From assembly GCA_019636245.1 (NCBI GenBank), contig JAHBXX010000002.1, forward strand, positions 1 to 64,000: a stretch of 64,000 nt of DNA, written 5' to 3'. Below, piece after piece: positions 55,365-62,577 of the stretch. This stretch comes from Planctomycetota bacterium (lineage in GTDB: Bacteria > Planctomycetota > UBA1135 > UBA2386). The position numbers and the translations under genes were made by a program. Each line of letters starts with the position of its first letter. The first letter of the stretch is position 1. The notes under the pieces are model-generated. The model was not told where the DNA came from. It worked only from the letters and a program-made list of their open reading frames with translations, and searched no databases.

Positions 55365-55975
55365 CGGGCTCCTTCGCGGCCGGCGTCCCCGCCCGGCTCC
55401 CCGCCCTGCAGCTGCAACTGGCCGAACGACACGACCTGGTTGCCGCCGTGCGCCAGCGCGTGTTCGAGCGCGGCCTCGGCCTGGGCGACGAAGGTGTCGA
55501 AGAACAAGGTCGATTGGTCGCTGCAGGCCGTGATGCCGATGCTGAGCGACAGCGCCAGCTCCCGGCCGTCGACCTTGATCTCGAGGTCGGCGAACAGCTG
55601 CTGCAGACGCGCGGCGACCACGTGCGTCTGCGCCAGCTCGGTGTGCGGCAGCAGCAGCAGATAGCGGTCGTCGTTCATGGTGCCGAGCAGGTCGGCGCCG
55701 CGGGTCTTGTCGCGCACCAGCTGCGCCAGCGCGGTGCGGACCGCCTGGCGCAGTTCGACGCCGTGCAGGTCGACGAGCTGGTGCAGGCGATCGACCTGCA
55801 GCAGGGCGCAGCCCAGCGGCACGCCGTGCCGGCGGGCTCGCGCGAACTCGTTCTTCATCAGGTGCAGGATCTGCGCCTGCGAGAACAACGAGGTGCTCAG
55901 GAAGCCGTCGCCGCCCTCGGCGGCCTTGGCGCTTGCCCCTCCCGGGCGCCCCCGGCGGAAACCAGGTCTGGTCAT
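55361..55975 (-). CDS. Degenerate GGDEF-domain protein
   Basis: ATG 55975 gives 204 residues. The N-terminal 30 residues are a basic, Gly-rich tail. Residues 31-185 follow the GGDEF fold: [38 protein letters not shown], then [18 protein letters not shown] where the signature GGDEF reads NDDRY (101-105), then LSLSIGITA. Because the Gly-Gly pair and the catalytic Glu are missing, it is unlikely to make c-di-GMP and may bind a nucleotide or a protein instead. It is the first gene of the operon with the NtrC-type regulator, which it could modulate; that is inferred from the ATGA overlap. Confidence 0.8.
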   Translation of the reverse strand: MTRPGFRRGRPGGASAKAAEGGDGFLSTSLFSQAQILHLMKNEFARARRHGVPLGCALLQVDRLHQLVDLHGVELRQAVRTALAQLVRDKTRGADLLGTMNDDRYLLLLPHTELAQTHVVAARLQQLFADLEIKVDGRELALSLSIGITACSDQSTLFFDTFVAQAEAALEHALAHGGNQVVSFGQLQLQGGEPGGDAGREGAR

Positions 55976-56083
55976 GCAGGATCCGTGTCGCGGCCAACCC
56001 GCGGCGGGCCGATCTCGCCGGGAGACTACCAACCCGTGCGCACGCGCCGGATGGCCGGGTTCTGGCTTACCCCGTGCCCGGAC

Positions 56084-56123
56084 AAAAAAATACGGGCCTC
56101 AGCCGGTCAGAACTGAGGCCCGT
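56084..56123 (-). terminator. Strong Rho-independent terminator
   Basis: On the minus strand an 11-bp perfect stem (ACGGGCCTCAG paired with CTGAGGCCCGT; plus coordinates 56092-56102 and 56113-56123), loop of 10 bases, is followed by ATTTTTTT. The seven-T tract occurs on this strand only. It lies 108 bases upstream of the GGDEF-like gene start. Confidence 0.9.
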
Positions 56124-56441
56124 GAATGCGGGTCAGGCTACGCAATGGAGAGGGCGGTTAGGGAGGGGGATACTGGTCTCCACCACACAGCCTCGACCCG
56201 ACTCGTGTCTGCTGGAACCGAAGGCGGCCGAAGCCACCCTCGCGCCAACCCGATGGTCAGTCGAGCTGGCAAGTCGTTCGAACCAACATGCAGAGAGCAT
56301 TTCGCTGCCGACGGCAGCCGAAGCCACCGCCGCCGGTCCGCGTCGCCCCAGGCCAGGCAGCCAGGAGCCCCGCGAGCCAGTTCCCAGATCGTGCCCCGGA
56401 CTCCACGGGATTTCAACACCCTCCGCGGGAATTTTGGACAC
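56084..56441 (-). ncRNA. Candidate structured RNA (or small protein gene) ending in a terminator
   Basis: The 641-base gap 55976-56616 holds no recognisable gene, yet a strong minus-strand terminator lies inside it. Upstream are two near-copies of a hairpin with a cTTCGg tetraloop: minus-strand GGTGGC-TTCG-GCCGCC (56238-56223) and GGTGGC-TTCG-GCTGCC (56328-56313), extendable to 9 and 10 pairs. The G-T pairs occur only on the minus strand, the same strand as the terminator, which supports an RNA made from it. An alternative is a 102-residue frame from GTG 56441 to TGA 56133, ending 10 bases before the terminator. Its codon use is far less GC-biased than neighbours and it contains a VASAA(V/F)GS repeat made by the hairpins themselves. 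The 5' end is unknown. Confidence 0.35.
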
Positions 56442-56616
56442 ATTCCCCCCGCAAGGGGAAGTTTGGTGGAGAACCGCTCAGGTCGGGGGGCTCCTCGTCC
56501 CGTCGGCACCGGTCGTTCGCGGCGGACCACGGCCCGCCCGGGCGGGCACGGCACGGTCGCCACCCGCGCCTGGCCGCCGCCCCCAAGGGGCGCACGGTCT
56601 TCGGATCCCGCCCGGC

Positions 56617-57081
56617 CTACCGCAGCCGCTCCACCAGCCCCTCGAACCACACCAGGAGCCGGTAGATGTCGAGTTCCGGCAGCTTGTGCTTGAGCAGCAG
56701 CAAGCCGGCCACCACCACGACGGTCCAGATCAGGCCGAAGATCGCCTGGGCGACGAAGCGGGCCAGCAAACCCTTGGCACGCTGGCCGACCGGCGCCGCC
56801 GGGCGTTCCCGCCCCCCCCGCACGATCCAATCGCGCTGCGCTTCGAGTCCCTGCTGCACGAGCCGCTGCGGGTCGACGGGCTCGGCCAACACCGCCTGGG
56901 TCACGATCTGCCAGGGATACTCCGCCGGAGTCTGCTGCACGGTGCGCTGCAACTGCTCCAGCGTGCGTCTGGGCACGGCTCCGGCCAGCAGGCGCAGGGA
57001 CACCTCGCCAATGGCCTGCCGGGCAGCCTCGGGGTCCCCGAGGTCGGGCGGCATCGCGTCGGGCGAAGCGCCCGGAGGCAC
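56617..57081 (-). CDS. Small single-span membrane protein of unknown function
   Basis: A GTG at 57081 with GAGG nine bases upstream is the preferred start; GTG 57087 and ATG 57054 are alternatives. The roughly 154-residue protein begins with about 90 helical residues (EAARQAIGEVSLRLLAGAVPRRTLEQLQRTVQ...). A basic stretch and one hydrophobic helix follow near the C-terminus (FVAQAIFGLIWTVVVVAGLLLL), and a short amphipathic tail ends VERLR. It is encoded 11 bases after rpmB on the same strand and probably belongs to the same transcript. I recognise no family; a tail-anchored inner-membrane protein is the best description. Confidence 0.65.
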   Translation of the reverse strand: MPPGASPDAMPPDLGDPEAARQAIGEVSLRLLAGAVPRRTLEQLQRTVQQTPAEYPWQIVTQAVLAEPVDPQRLVQQGLEAQRDWIVRGGRERPAAPVGQRAKGLLARFVAQAIFGLIWTVVVVAGLLLLKHKLPELDIYRLLVWFEGLVERLR

Positions 57082-57092
57082 GGCCACCCGCC

Positions 57093-57410
57093 TCAGCCCG
57101 TCTGCTTCTGGGCCTTCGTGAAGGCCCGGTTGCGACCCCGGACGGCCTTCACCAGCGGGAACGACACCAGCTTGCCGTTCTGCCGCAGGGTGATGATGCC
57201 CCGTTTGATGGCCTTGGTCGACAGCTTCAGGCGCAGGATCGCGCCTTCCGGAGTCAGCACGCGCACCGGCTGCAGGTTCGGCTTGAAGGTGCGCTTGCTG
57301 CGGCCGGTGACGCGGCGGCCGACACCGCCGTCCTTCTTGGCCAGGCCGCGGCGCTTGACTTGGTGACCAATGCGGGTGCGACGACCAGTGACAGCGCAGA
57401 CTCGGGACAT
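57093..57410 (-). CDS. rpmB: Ribosomal protein bL28
   Basis: The 105-residue protein starts at ATG 57410 with MSRVCAVTGRR, the standard bL28 opening. SKRTFKPNLQPVRV is the family core, followed by the LRLKLSTKAIKRG helix. A basic C-terminal extension (RNRAFTKAQKQTG) makes it somewhat longer than E. coli bL28. It is part of the large ribosomal subunit. A good promoter lies 29 bases upstream. Usual partners such as rpmG are not adjacent; a small membrane protein follows instead. Confidence 0.92.
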   Translation of the reverse strand: MSRVCAVTGRRTRIGHQVKRRGLAKKDGGVGRRVTGRSKRTFKPNLQPVRVLTPEGAILRLKLSTKAIKRGIITLRQNGKLVSFPLVKAVRGRNRAFTKAQKQTG

Positions 57411-57438
57411 GGAGGCTCGGTGTGGAGAAGGGGCGAGA

Positions 57439-57466
57439 ACCATACCAACCACCCCCGCCAAGGCAA
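57439..57466 (-). promoter_or_regulatory. Promoter of rpmB
   Basis: On the minus strand TTGCCT (57466-57461) and TATGGT (57444-57439) are 16 bases apart. The predicted transcript has a leader of about 20 bases before the rpmB ATG. Confidence 0.65.
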
Positions 57467-57516
57467 GGCCCACCTGCCGGCACCGCAACCGCCCCGCCGC
57501 AGCCGCCGGCCGCGGG

Positions 57517-58944
57517 TCACTTCGGCGCGGCCGGGATGGCGGCCTGGTAGCGGCGCAGGCGCTGCTGGTAGTCCGGGCTGTTACCCCCCAGGGCGATGGC
57601 CCGCTCCTGCAGCGCCACGGCCTCCGCCGCCCGGCCGACCAGGAACAGCGCCAGCGCCGCGGTGTCGAACTCGTGGCTCTGCATCGACTCCTGCCGTTCG
57701 AGCATGCGCTCCGCCAGCCCGGCGGCGAACCAGTCGCAGCGGCCCATGGTGCGCAGATCGGTCATCAGGTACCAGCAGTCGTTGTTGATCGACCCCTCGT
57801 CGGTGCCCTGGAGGTAGGCATCCAGCACCCGCCGGGCCGCCGCCGCGTCCTCGAGGCAGCGCCGGGCGACCGCGTAACGCGCCGCCGCCAGGTCGCGGGC
57901 ATCGGCGCCGGACTGCTCCGCCCGCTCGAGCAGGCGCCCGGCCAGGTCGCGGTGCACCGCCGCCTCGGCGTCGCCCGCGAGGACCGCGACGAAATCGAGG
58001 CAGCGGTCGGCGGCGTGCAGGTGCTTCTGCAGGCGCATCGCCCGCCGGCCGACCTCGCGGCTGTCCCCCACCCGCACCAGCGCCCGCAGGTGCGCCAGCT
58101 GCACCACCGGATCGCCCGGTGCGGCCGCGGCGGCGGCCGCCAGCGGCGCCGCCAGGGCCCGGGCGAGCGCCTGGTCGTGCGGATCGCTGCGCAGGGCCAC
58201 GTCGGCGAAGGCCGCCAGGGGGCGCGGCTCCGCGGCCAGCAGCGGGATGGCGGCGTCGCGCGCGCGCAGCGCCCGGAGCGGGGATCCGAGGCGCGTCGCC
58301 AGCGCCGCGTAGAGCAACCCCTGCGCCAGGCCATCGCGCGGCGCGTGCGCCACGAGGGCCTCGCACTGCGCCACCAGCGCCTCGGCCTCGGCATCGTCGA
58401 ACCCGTGCCTCGCCTCGAGGCGCTGCCCGGCCGCGGCGCGCTCGGCGGCCGGCACTTGCGTGCCCGCCAAGGTGCGCTCGACCGCGTCGACGAGGCCCGC
58501 CTCGGCGAGGCCGACGAAGCGGACCACGCCCTGCCGGTCGAGCACCACGAGGTGGCCGGGCGCCGATTCCCGCCCGAGCCAGGCCACGCTGGTGGCGAGA
58601 CCCTGGTCGACGGCGATACGGCAACCGGCCCAGGCCTGCTGCAGTTCGGCCCGCCGCTCCGGCACCTCCGCGACGACGGCGACGACGACACCACCACGAT
58701 CGGCGAACCGCTGCTGCAGCAGGCGCAGGTAGTCGGCGTCCTCGTGGGCCGCCGCCGGCCGCCGGGTGCAGAACACGAACACGGCGCAGCGCGGCCGGGC
58801 ATCGTCGCCGAGCACGACCGGCTCACCCTGGATCCAGGTCCGCCACGCCGCCGCCGGCGCCTGGTCGCCCGGCGCGACCTGCGCCGCGAGCGGCGCCACG
58901 GCGAGGGCGGCAAGCAGGCGGCCAATGACGAACACGCTGCGCAT
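57517..58944 (-). CDS. Secreted thioredoxin-fold protein with helical-repeat C-terminus
   Basis: The 475-residue protein has a signal peptide ending LAAQV. Residues 22-165 show the thioredoxin/AhpC-TSA pattern: PGDQAPAAAWRTW, then CAVFVFCTRRPAAAHEDADYLRLLQQRF in the place of the active site, then VVVAVVAEVPERRAEL and GHLVVLDRQGVVRFVG. The CxxC pair is replaced by CTRR, so it cannot be a normal disulfide reductase; a single-Cys or binding function is more likely. Residues 180-470 are alpha-helical TPR-like repeats (ALARALAAPLAAAAAAAPGDPVVQLAHLRALVRVGD). It is secreted to the periplasm. The gene is transcribed with or just after the Mla-type operon. Confidence 0.78.
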   Translation of the reverse strand: MRSVFVIGRLLAALAVAPLAAQVAPGDQAPAAAWRTWIQGEPVVLGDDARPRCAVFVFCTRRPAAAHEDADYLRLLQQRFADRGGVVVAVVAEVPERRAELQQAWAGCRIAVDQGLATSVAWLGRESAPGHLVVLDRQGVVRFVGLAEAGLVDAVERTLAGTQVPAAERAAAGQRLEARHGFDDAEAEALVAQCEALVAHAPRDGLAQGLLYAALATRLGSPLRALRARDAAIPLLAAEPRPLAAFADVALRSDPHDQALARALAAPLAAAAAAAPGDPVVQLAHLRALVRVGDSREVGRRAMRLQKHLHAADRCLDFVAVLAGDAEAAVHRDLAGRLLERAEQSGADARDLAAARYAVARRCLEDAAAARRVLDAYLQGTDEGSINNDCWYLMTDLRTMGRCDWFAAGLAERMLERQESMQSHEFDTAALALFLVGRAAEAVALQERAIALGGNSPDYQQRLRRYQAAIPAAPK

Positions 58945-59030
58945 CGGGAGGTCCTGGCCCGGCCTTCGGTCTCGTGACCGCAGCCGGCCGGTGGCCATGC
59001 TAGCAGGGCTGCGGCGCCGCCAACGCCCGG

Positions 59031-59642
59031 TCATGGCCGCGCGGCCGGCCGCGCGGCGGCGAACAGACCACGACCCTGCATGCGCTCGACGACCTCGTCG
59101 ACGACACGGCGCAGCCCCGTCGACAGGCCGACGACGGCCGCCTCCGGCCCCGGACGAGCCAGCGCCTCGACGGCGGTGAACTCGTCGTGGAACACCAGTT
59201 CTCCGCGTTCCTCGAGCCACAGCTCCAGCGTCACCCGCGCCTCGGCGCCGTGGTCGCCGCGCGCTTCGCCGAACTCGACGATGCGGCCGTGCAGCGACCA
59301 GTGCTCGCCGCCGGCGTCGGCCGCCCCCTTGACGAGGTCGCACACCCGCGCGCGAGAGAGGCCGAGCACCAGCGCGTCGGTGACCAGGCGATCGAGCGGC
59401 GCGATCCAGCGGTCGAGCGGCCGCGGTTCGAGCTGCACGCCGCGCCGGACCGCAAGGCAGTCGCCGTCCAGCGCCGTGCCGAGCTGCAGGTCCTGCACCC
59501 GCAGCACGCCGGCCCGACCGGGATCGGGCGACCGCGCCGCCGGCAGATCGAGGCGGAAGTAGCGTTCGCGCGGCACCTCGACGCTGCCGCAGGCGGCCAG
59601 CGCCAGCACCGACCAGACTGCCGTGCAACGGGCGTGGGTCAT
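59031..59642 (-). CDS. ABC-transporter auxiliary lipoprotein (PqiC/ABC_trans_aux type)
   Basis: The 203-residue protein starts with a lipoprotein signal ending LAAC (Cys18). The body follows the ABC_trans_aux pattern: YFRLDLPAARSP near the N-terminus, LRVQDLQLGTALDGDCLAVRRGVQLEPRPLDRWIAPLDRLVTDALVLGL in the middle and EARVTLELWLEERGELVFHDEF later. Such lipoproteins partner MCE/Mla-type lipid transporters at the outer membrane. It overlaps the MlaD-like gene by ATGA and is the last gene of the four-gene transporter. Confidence 0.88.
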   Translation of the reverse strand: MTHARCTAVWSVLALAACGSVEVPRERYFRLDLPAARSPDPGRAGVLRVQDLQLGTALDGDCLAVRRGVQLEPRPLDRWIAPLDRLVTDALVLGLSRARVCDLVKGAADAGGEHWSLHGRIVEFGEARGDHGAEARVTLELWLEERGELVFHDEFTAVEALARPGPEAAVVGLSTGLRRVVDEVVERMQGRGLFAAARPAARP

Positions 59643-60475
59643 CGTTCACCTCCGGCCGGCGCCGCCGGGTGGCGTACGCCGAACAACAGGCTGTCGGGCG
59701 CCAGCTTCAGCTGCCTCGCGAGGCCGCGCACGTCGTCGAGCGCGGAACGGAAGTTCGCCAGCATCGCCAGCGCCGGGCCACGCAGGCTGCTGGCCAGCGC
59801 GGTGGACTCGCGCAGCAGCGCGGCGCCCTCGGGCGACAGCGCCCCGAGCGCGCGCGCCGCCGCGGCGGCGTCGTGCAACGCCGCCGTCGTGGCCGGCGCG
59901 ACCTCGTCGGCCAGCGCCGTGCTGAGGCGGTTGCAGTCGGCCAGGATCGCCGCCACCCGCGCCTGGTTCTCGTCGCCCAGCAGCCGTTCGGCGCCCTGCA
60001 GCGCGCGGTCGATCCGGTCGAGCACGACCGCCGCGCGGTCGACCACCTCGGGCAGGCTCGCGGTCAGCGCATGCAACGGGTCCTCCTTCGGCTGGATGAA
60101 GGCGCCGGGGGGCAGCGGCCGGCCCGAGGGCCCGTAGCCCTCGAGTTCGACGGTCACCTGGCCGGTGACCAGCAGCCGATCCATGCGCGCGCGCGTCAGA
60201 TCCTGGATGCTCGCCCGGGTCGGGTCGACGCGCAGCTCGACCAGCGTGTGGCCGTCCTGGAACCGCATGTCGCCGACGACGCCGATCGGCACGCCCTGGA
60301 AGTTGACGCGGCTGCCGATCACCATGCCCTTCACGTTCTGGCGGAACAGGATGAAGTAGGACTGCTGTTCGCCCTGCAGGCTGTTGCGCAGCACGAAGCC
60401 GAGCAGCAGCAGGAACAACGCGCCGGTGCCGAGCACGTAGAGACCGAGCCGGAAGTGGCTGCCACGCGGCTCCAT
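59639..60475 (-). CDS. mlaD: MlaD-family MCE-domain protein
   Basis: The 278-residue protein has one N-terminal transmembrane helix (YVLGTGALFLLLLGFVL, 13-29) and an MCE domain at about 36-115 (FRQNVKGMVIGSRVNFQGVPIGVVGDMRF, then a VTGQVTVELEGY strand). A helical C-terminal region of 150 residues follows, richer in Ala and longer than E. coli MlaD. MCE proteins form hexameric rings in the periplasm that carry phospholipids between the membranes. It lies 2 bases after the ATPase gene and overlaps the lipoprotein gene. Confidence 0.9.
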   Translation of the reverse strand: MEPRGSHFRLGLYVLGTGALFLLLLGFVLRNSLQGEQQSYFILFRQNVKGMVIGSRVNFQGVPIGVVGDMRFQDGHTLVELRVDPTRASIQDLTRARMDRLLVTGQVTVELEGYGPSGRPLPPGAFIQPKEDPLHALTASLPEVVDRAAVVLDRIDRALQGAERLLGDENQARVAAILADCNRLSTALADEVAPATTAALHDAAAAARALGALSPEGAALLRESTALASSLRGPALAMLANFRSALDDVRGLARQLKLAPDSLLFGVRHPAAPAGGER

Positions 60476-60477
60476 GC

Positions 60478-61299
60478 TCAGACCTCCAGGTGCGCGACGA
60501 CGTCCATGCCACGGCGGTCTTCGGCAGACAGCCGCCGTTCGATGAAGTCCCGGATGCGCGGATCCGGATGGTGCCAGACCTGGTCGCGTTCGCCGAGCGC
60601 GGCGACCCTCCCCTCCAGCAGCACGACGATGCGGTCGGCGATGGCGTGCGCCGACGGCAGGTCGTGGGTGACGACGACCATCGTGATGCCGAACACCTTG
60701 TTCAGCTTCATGATCAGGTTGTCGACTTCCGCGGCGGTGATCGGGTCGAGCCCGGCCGACGGCTCGTCGAAGTAGACGATGTCGGGATCCAGCGCGATCG
60801 CCCGGGCGATCGCCGCCCGCTTGCGCATGCCGCCCGACAGCGAACTGGGCAGCAGATCGGCGGCGTGCAGCAGGCCCACCATGTCGAGCTTCATGCGCGC
60901 GGTGTCGACGATCACGTGCTCGGGCAGGCCGGTGTTCTCGCGCAGCGGCAGCGCGACGTTGTCGAGCACGCTGAGGCTGCCCAGCAGCGCGCCGCCCTGG
61001 AACGACAGGCCGGTGCGCAGTCGCAGGTGCTGCAGCAGTTCGGGCGACGCGGCGTAGACGTCGTGGCCGGCGACCGACACCGAGCCGAGGGTCGGCGGCA
61101 GCAGGCCGCACAGGTGGCGCAGCAGGGTCGTCTTGCCGCAGCCCGAGGGCCCCATGACGACGAACACCTCGCCGCGACGGATGGCCAGGTCGATCCCTTC
61201 GAGCACCGTGCGGTCGCCGAACACCGTCGACAGCGCCACCGCCCGCACCAGGTCCTCGGTGCGGCGCTTGGGCGGCGCCAGGATCGCGGCGAGGTCCAT
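60478..61299 (-). CDS. mlaF: MlaF-type ABC transporter ATPase
   Basis: The 273-residue ATPase has Walker A GPSGCGKTT (50-58), the Q-loop at FQGGALLGSL, signature LSGGM (154-158), Walker B IVYFDEPSAGLDP (174-186) and switch His in VVVTHDLPSA. FQGGALLGSLSV and MRKRAAIARAIALDPDI are typical of the Mla/Ttg2A branch. It powers lipid movement by the MCE complex at the inner membrane. It begins 4 bases after the permease stop, with GAGG overlapping that stop as ribosome site. Confidence 0.92.
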   Translation of the reverse strand: MDLAAILAPPKRRTEDLVRAVALSTVFGDRTVLEGIDLAIRRGEVFVVMGPSGCGKTTLLRHLCGLLPPTLGSVSVAGHDVYAASPELLQHLRLRTGLSFQGGALLGSLSVLDNVALPLRENTGLPEHVIVDTARMKLDMVGLLHAADLLPSSLSGGMRKRAAIARAIALDPDIVYFDEPSAGLDPITAAEVDNLIMKLNKVFGITMVVVTHDLPSAHAIADRIVVLLEGRVAALGERDQVWHHPDPRIRDFIERRLSAEDRRGMDVVAHLEV

Positions 61300-61303
61300 G
61301 GCC

Positions 61304-62386
61304 TCAGTCCAGCAGCCGCTGGCAGGTGACGAACACCGCGTCGACCAGGATCACCAGCGAGATGCCCAGCACCACCGAACCCGTCGTCGCCCGGCCGACG
61401 CCCTCGCTGCCGTCGCGCACCCGCAGGCCCAGCGCGCAGCCGACGACGCCGACCACCGCGCCGAACGTCGCGCTCTTGGCCACGGCGACCAGCAGTTCCG
61501 ACAGTCTCAGCGCCGTGCGCAGCTGCGCGCCGAACGCGTCGAGCGTGATGTCGGCGATCGCCCAGGCGAACAGACCGCCGCCGGCGATGGCGGTGACGTC
61601 GAAGACGACGCCGAGCGTCACCGCCGCGAACGCGCAGGCAACCACCTTCGGCGCCACCAGGAACGCCAGCGGCCGGATGCCCATCTGCTCGAGCGCCGAG
61701 ATCTCCTCGCCGACCACCATCGAACCCAGCTGCGCCGCGTTGCGGCTGCCGGTGCGCGCCGCCAGCACGATCGCGGTCATCAGCGGCCCGATCTCCGACA
61801 GCACCGAGACGCCGACCATGTCGGCGATGTAGATCTCCGCCCCCCAGACGCGCAGCTGCACGTAGGCCTGCATCGCCAGGATCAGGCCGAGCAGGAAGGC
61901 GATCAGCGCCACGATCGGCAGCGCGCCGGCGCCGCAATGGTCGACCTCGATCGCCGTGCGGTCGAGCCGCAGCCAGCGGCCGCGGAACGGCCCGACCAGC
62001 AGTTCGTGGGCCGTCTGCGTGCCGAGTTCGAACACGGCGCGCGCGCTCTGCAGCATCGGCTCGACGAGACGGCCGAGCCTGGTCACCGGATCGGGCCGCC
62101 CCACCTTCGCCTCCGGCTGCACCAGCCGCTGCACCGAGACCAGCGAGAAGAAGTCGAGCATCGGCTGGCTCATGCCGCGCAGCTTCAGCTCGACCCCGGC
62201 GGCCGTGGCCCGCCGCATGCCGCTGACCACGCCGCCGATGCCGGCGGAGTCGAACGCCTCGACCGCGCCCAGGTCGATGGTCACCCTGGCGGGCCGCGCC
62301 CGCAGTTCGCGGTCGAGGTCGGCGATCAGGCTGCCGATCGTGGCGCGATCCAGGTTGGGCGCCGCGGTGATGGTGGGATGGCTCAC
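61304..62386 (-). CDS. mlaE: MlaE-type permease with N-terminal STAS domain
   Basis: GTG 62386 gives a 360-residue protein. Residues 1-95 form a STAS domain (TIDLGAVEAFDSAGIGGVVSGMRRA, where Ser sits in the usual MlaB position). Residues 130-360 are the MlaE permease with about five helices and the family blocks RTGSRNAAQLGSMVVGEEISALEQMGIRPLAFLVAPKVVA and LRLSELLVAVAKSATFG. In E. coli MlaB and MlaE are separate; here they are fused. With the ATPase, MCE and lipoprotein genes it forms a complete phospholipid transporter, probably keeping outer-membrane asymmetry. It heads the operon and is divergent from the TPR lipoprotein gene. Confidence 0.9.
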   Translation of the reverse strand: MSHPTITAAPNLDRATIGSLIADLDRELRARPARVTIDLGAVEAFDSAGIGGVVSGMRRATAAGVELKLRGMSQPMLDFFSLVSVQRLVQPEAKVGRPDPVTRLGRLVEPMLQSARAVFELGTQTAHELLVGPFRGRWLRLDRTAIEVDHCGAGALPIVALIAFLLGLILAMQAYVQLRVWGAEIYIADMVGVSVLSEIGPLMTAIVLAARTGSRNAAQLGSMVVGEEISALEQMGIRPLAFLVAPKVVACAFAAVTLGVVFDVTAIAGGGLFAWAIADITLDAFGAQLRTALRLSELLVAVAKSATFGAVVGVVGCALGLRVRDGSEGVGRATTGSVVLGISLVILVDAVFVTCQRLLD

Positions 62387-62577
62387 GCTGCTCGCCTGCC
62401 GCCGGCCGTATCGGCCGTTCGCCGCCGCCGGCTTGACCGGCACCCGGCGCGCCCCGGGCTTCCGTTCCGCCGCCGCCGCGGCGAGAATCCGCCCCCGTCG
62501 CAACCCCTCTCTCGCGCGTCGCGTCCGCACGCGCCGGGCTCGCCGTCCGTCGCCAGCCCCGGTTCCGAACCCCGCCC

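Noticed and set aside
56084..56441. RNase P RNA, tmRNA or 6S RNA at this locus or at 20.0-20.5 kb
   Set aside because: The conserved cores (for example the P4 GGAAAGTCC block, the tmRNA T-arm/CCA end and tag frame) are absent on both strands.
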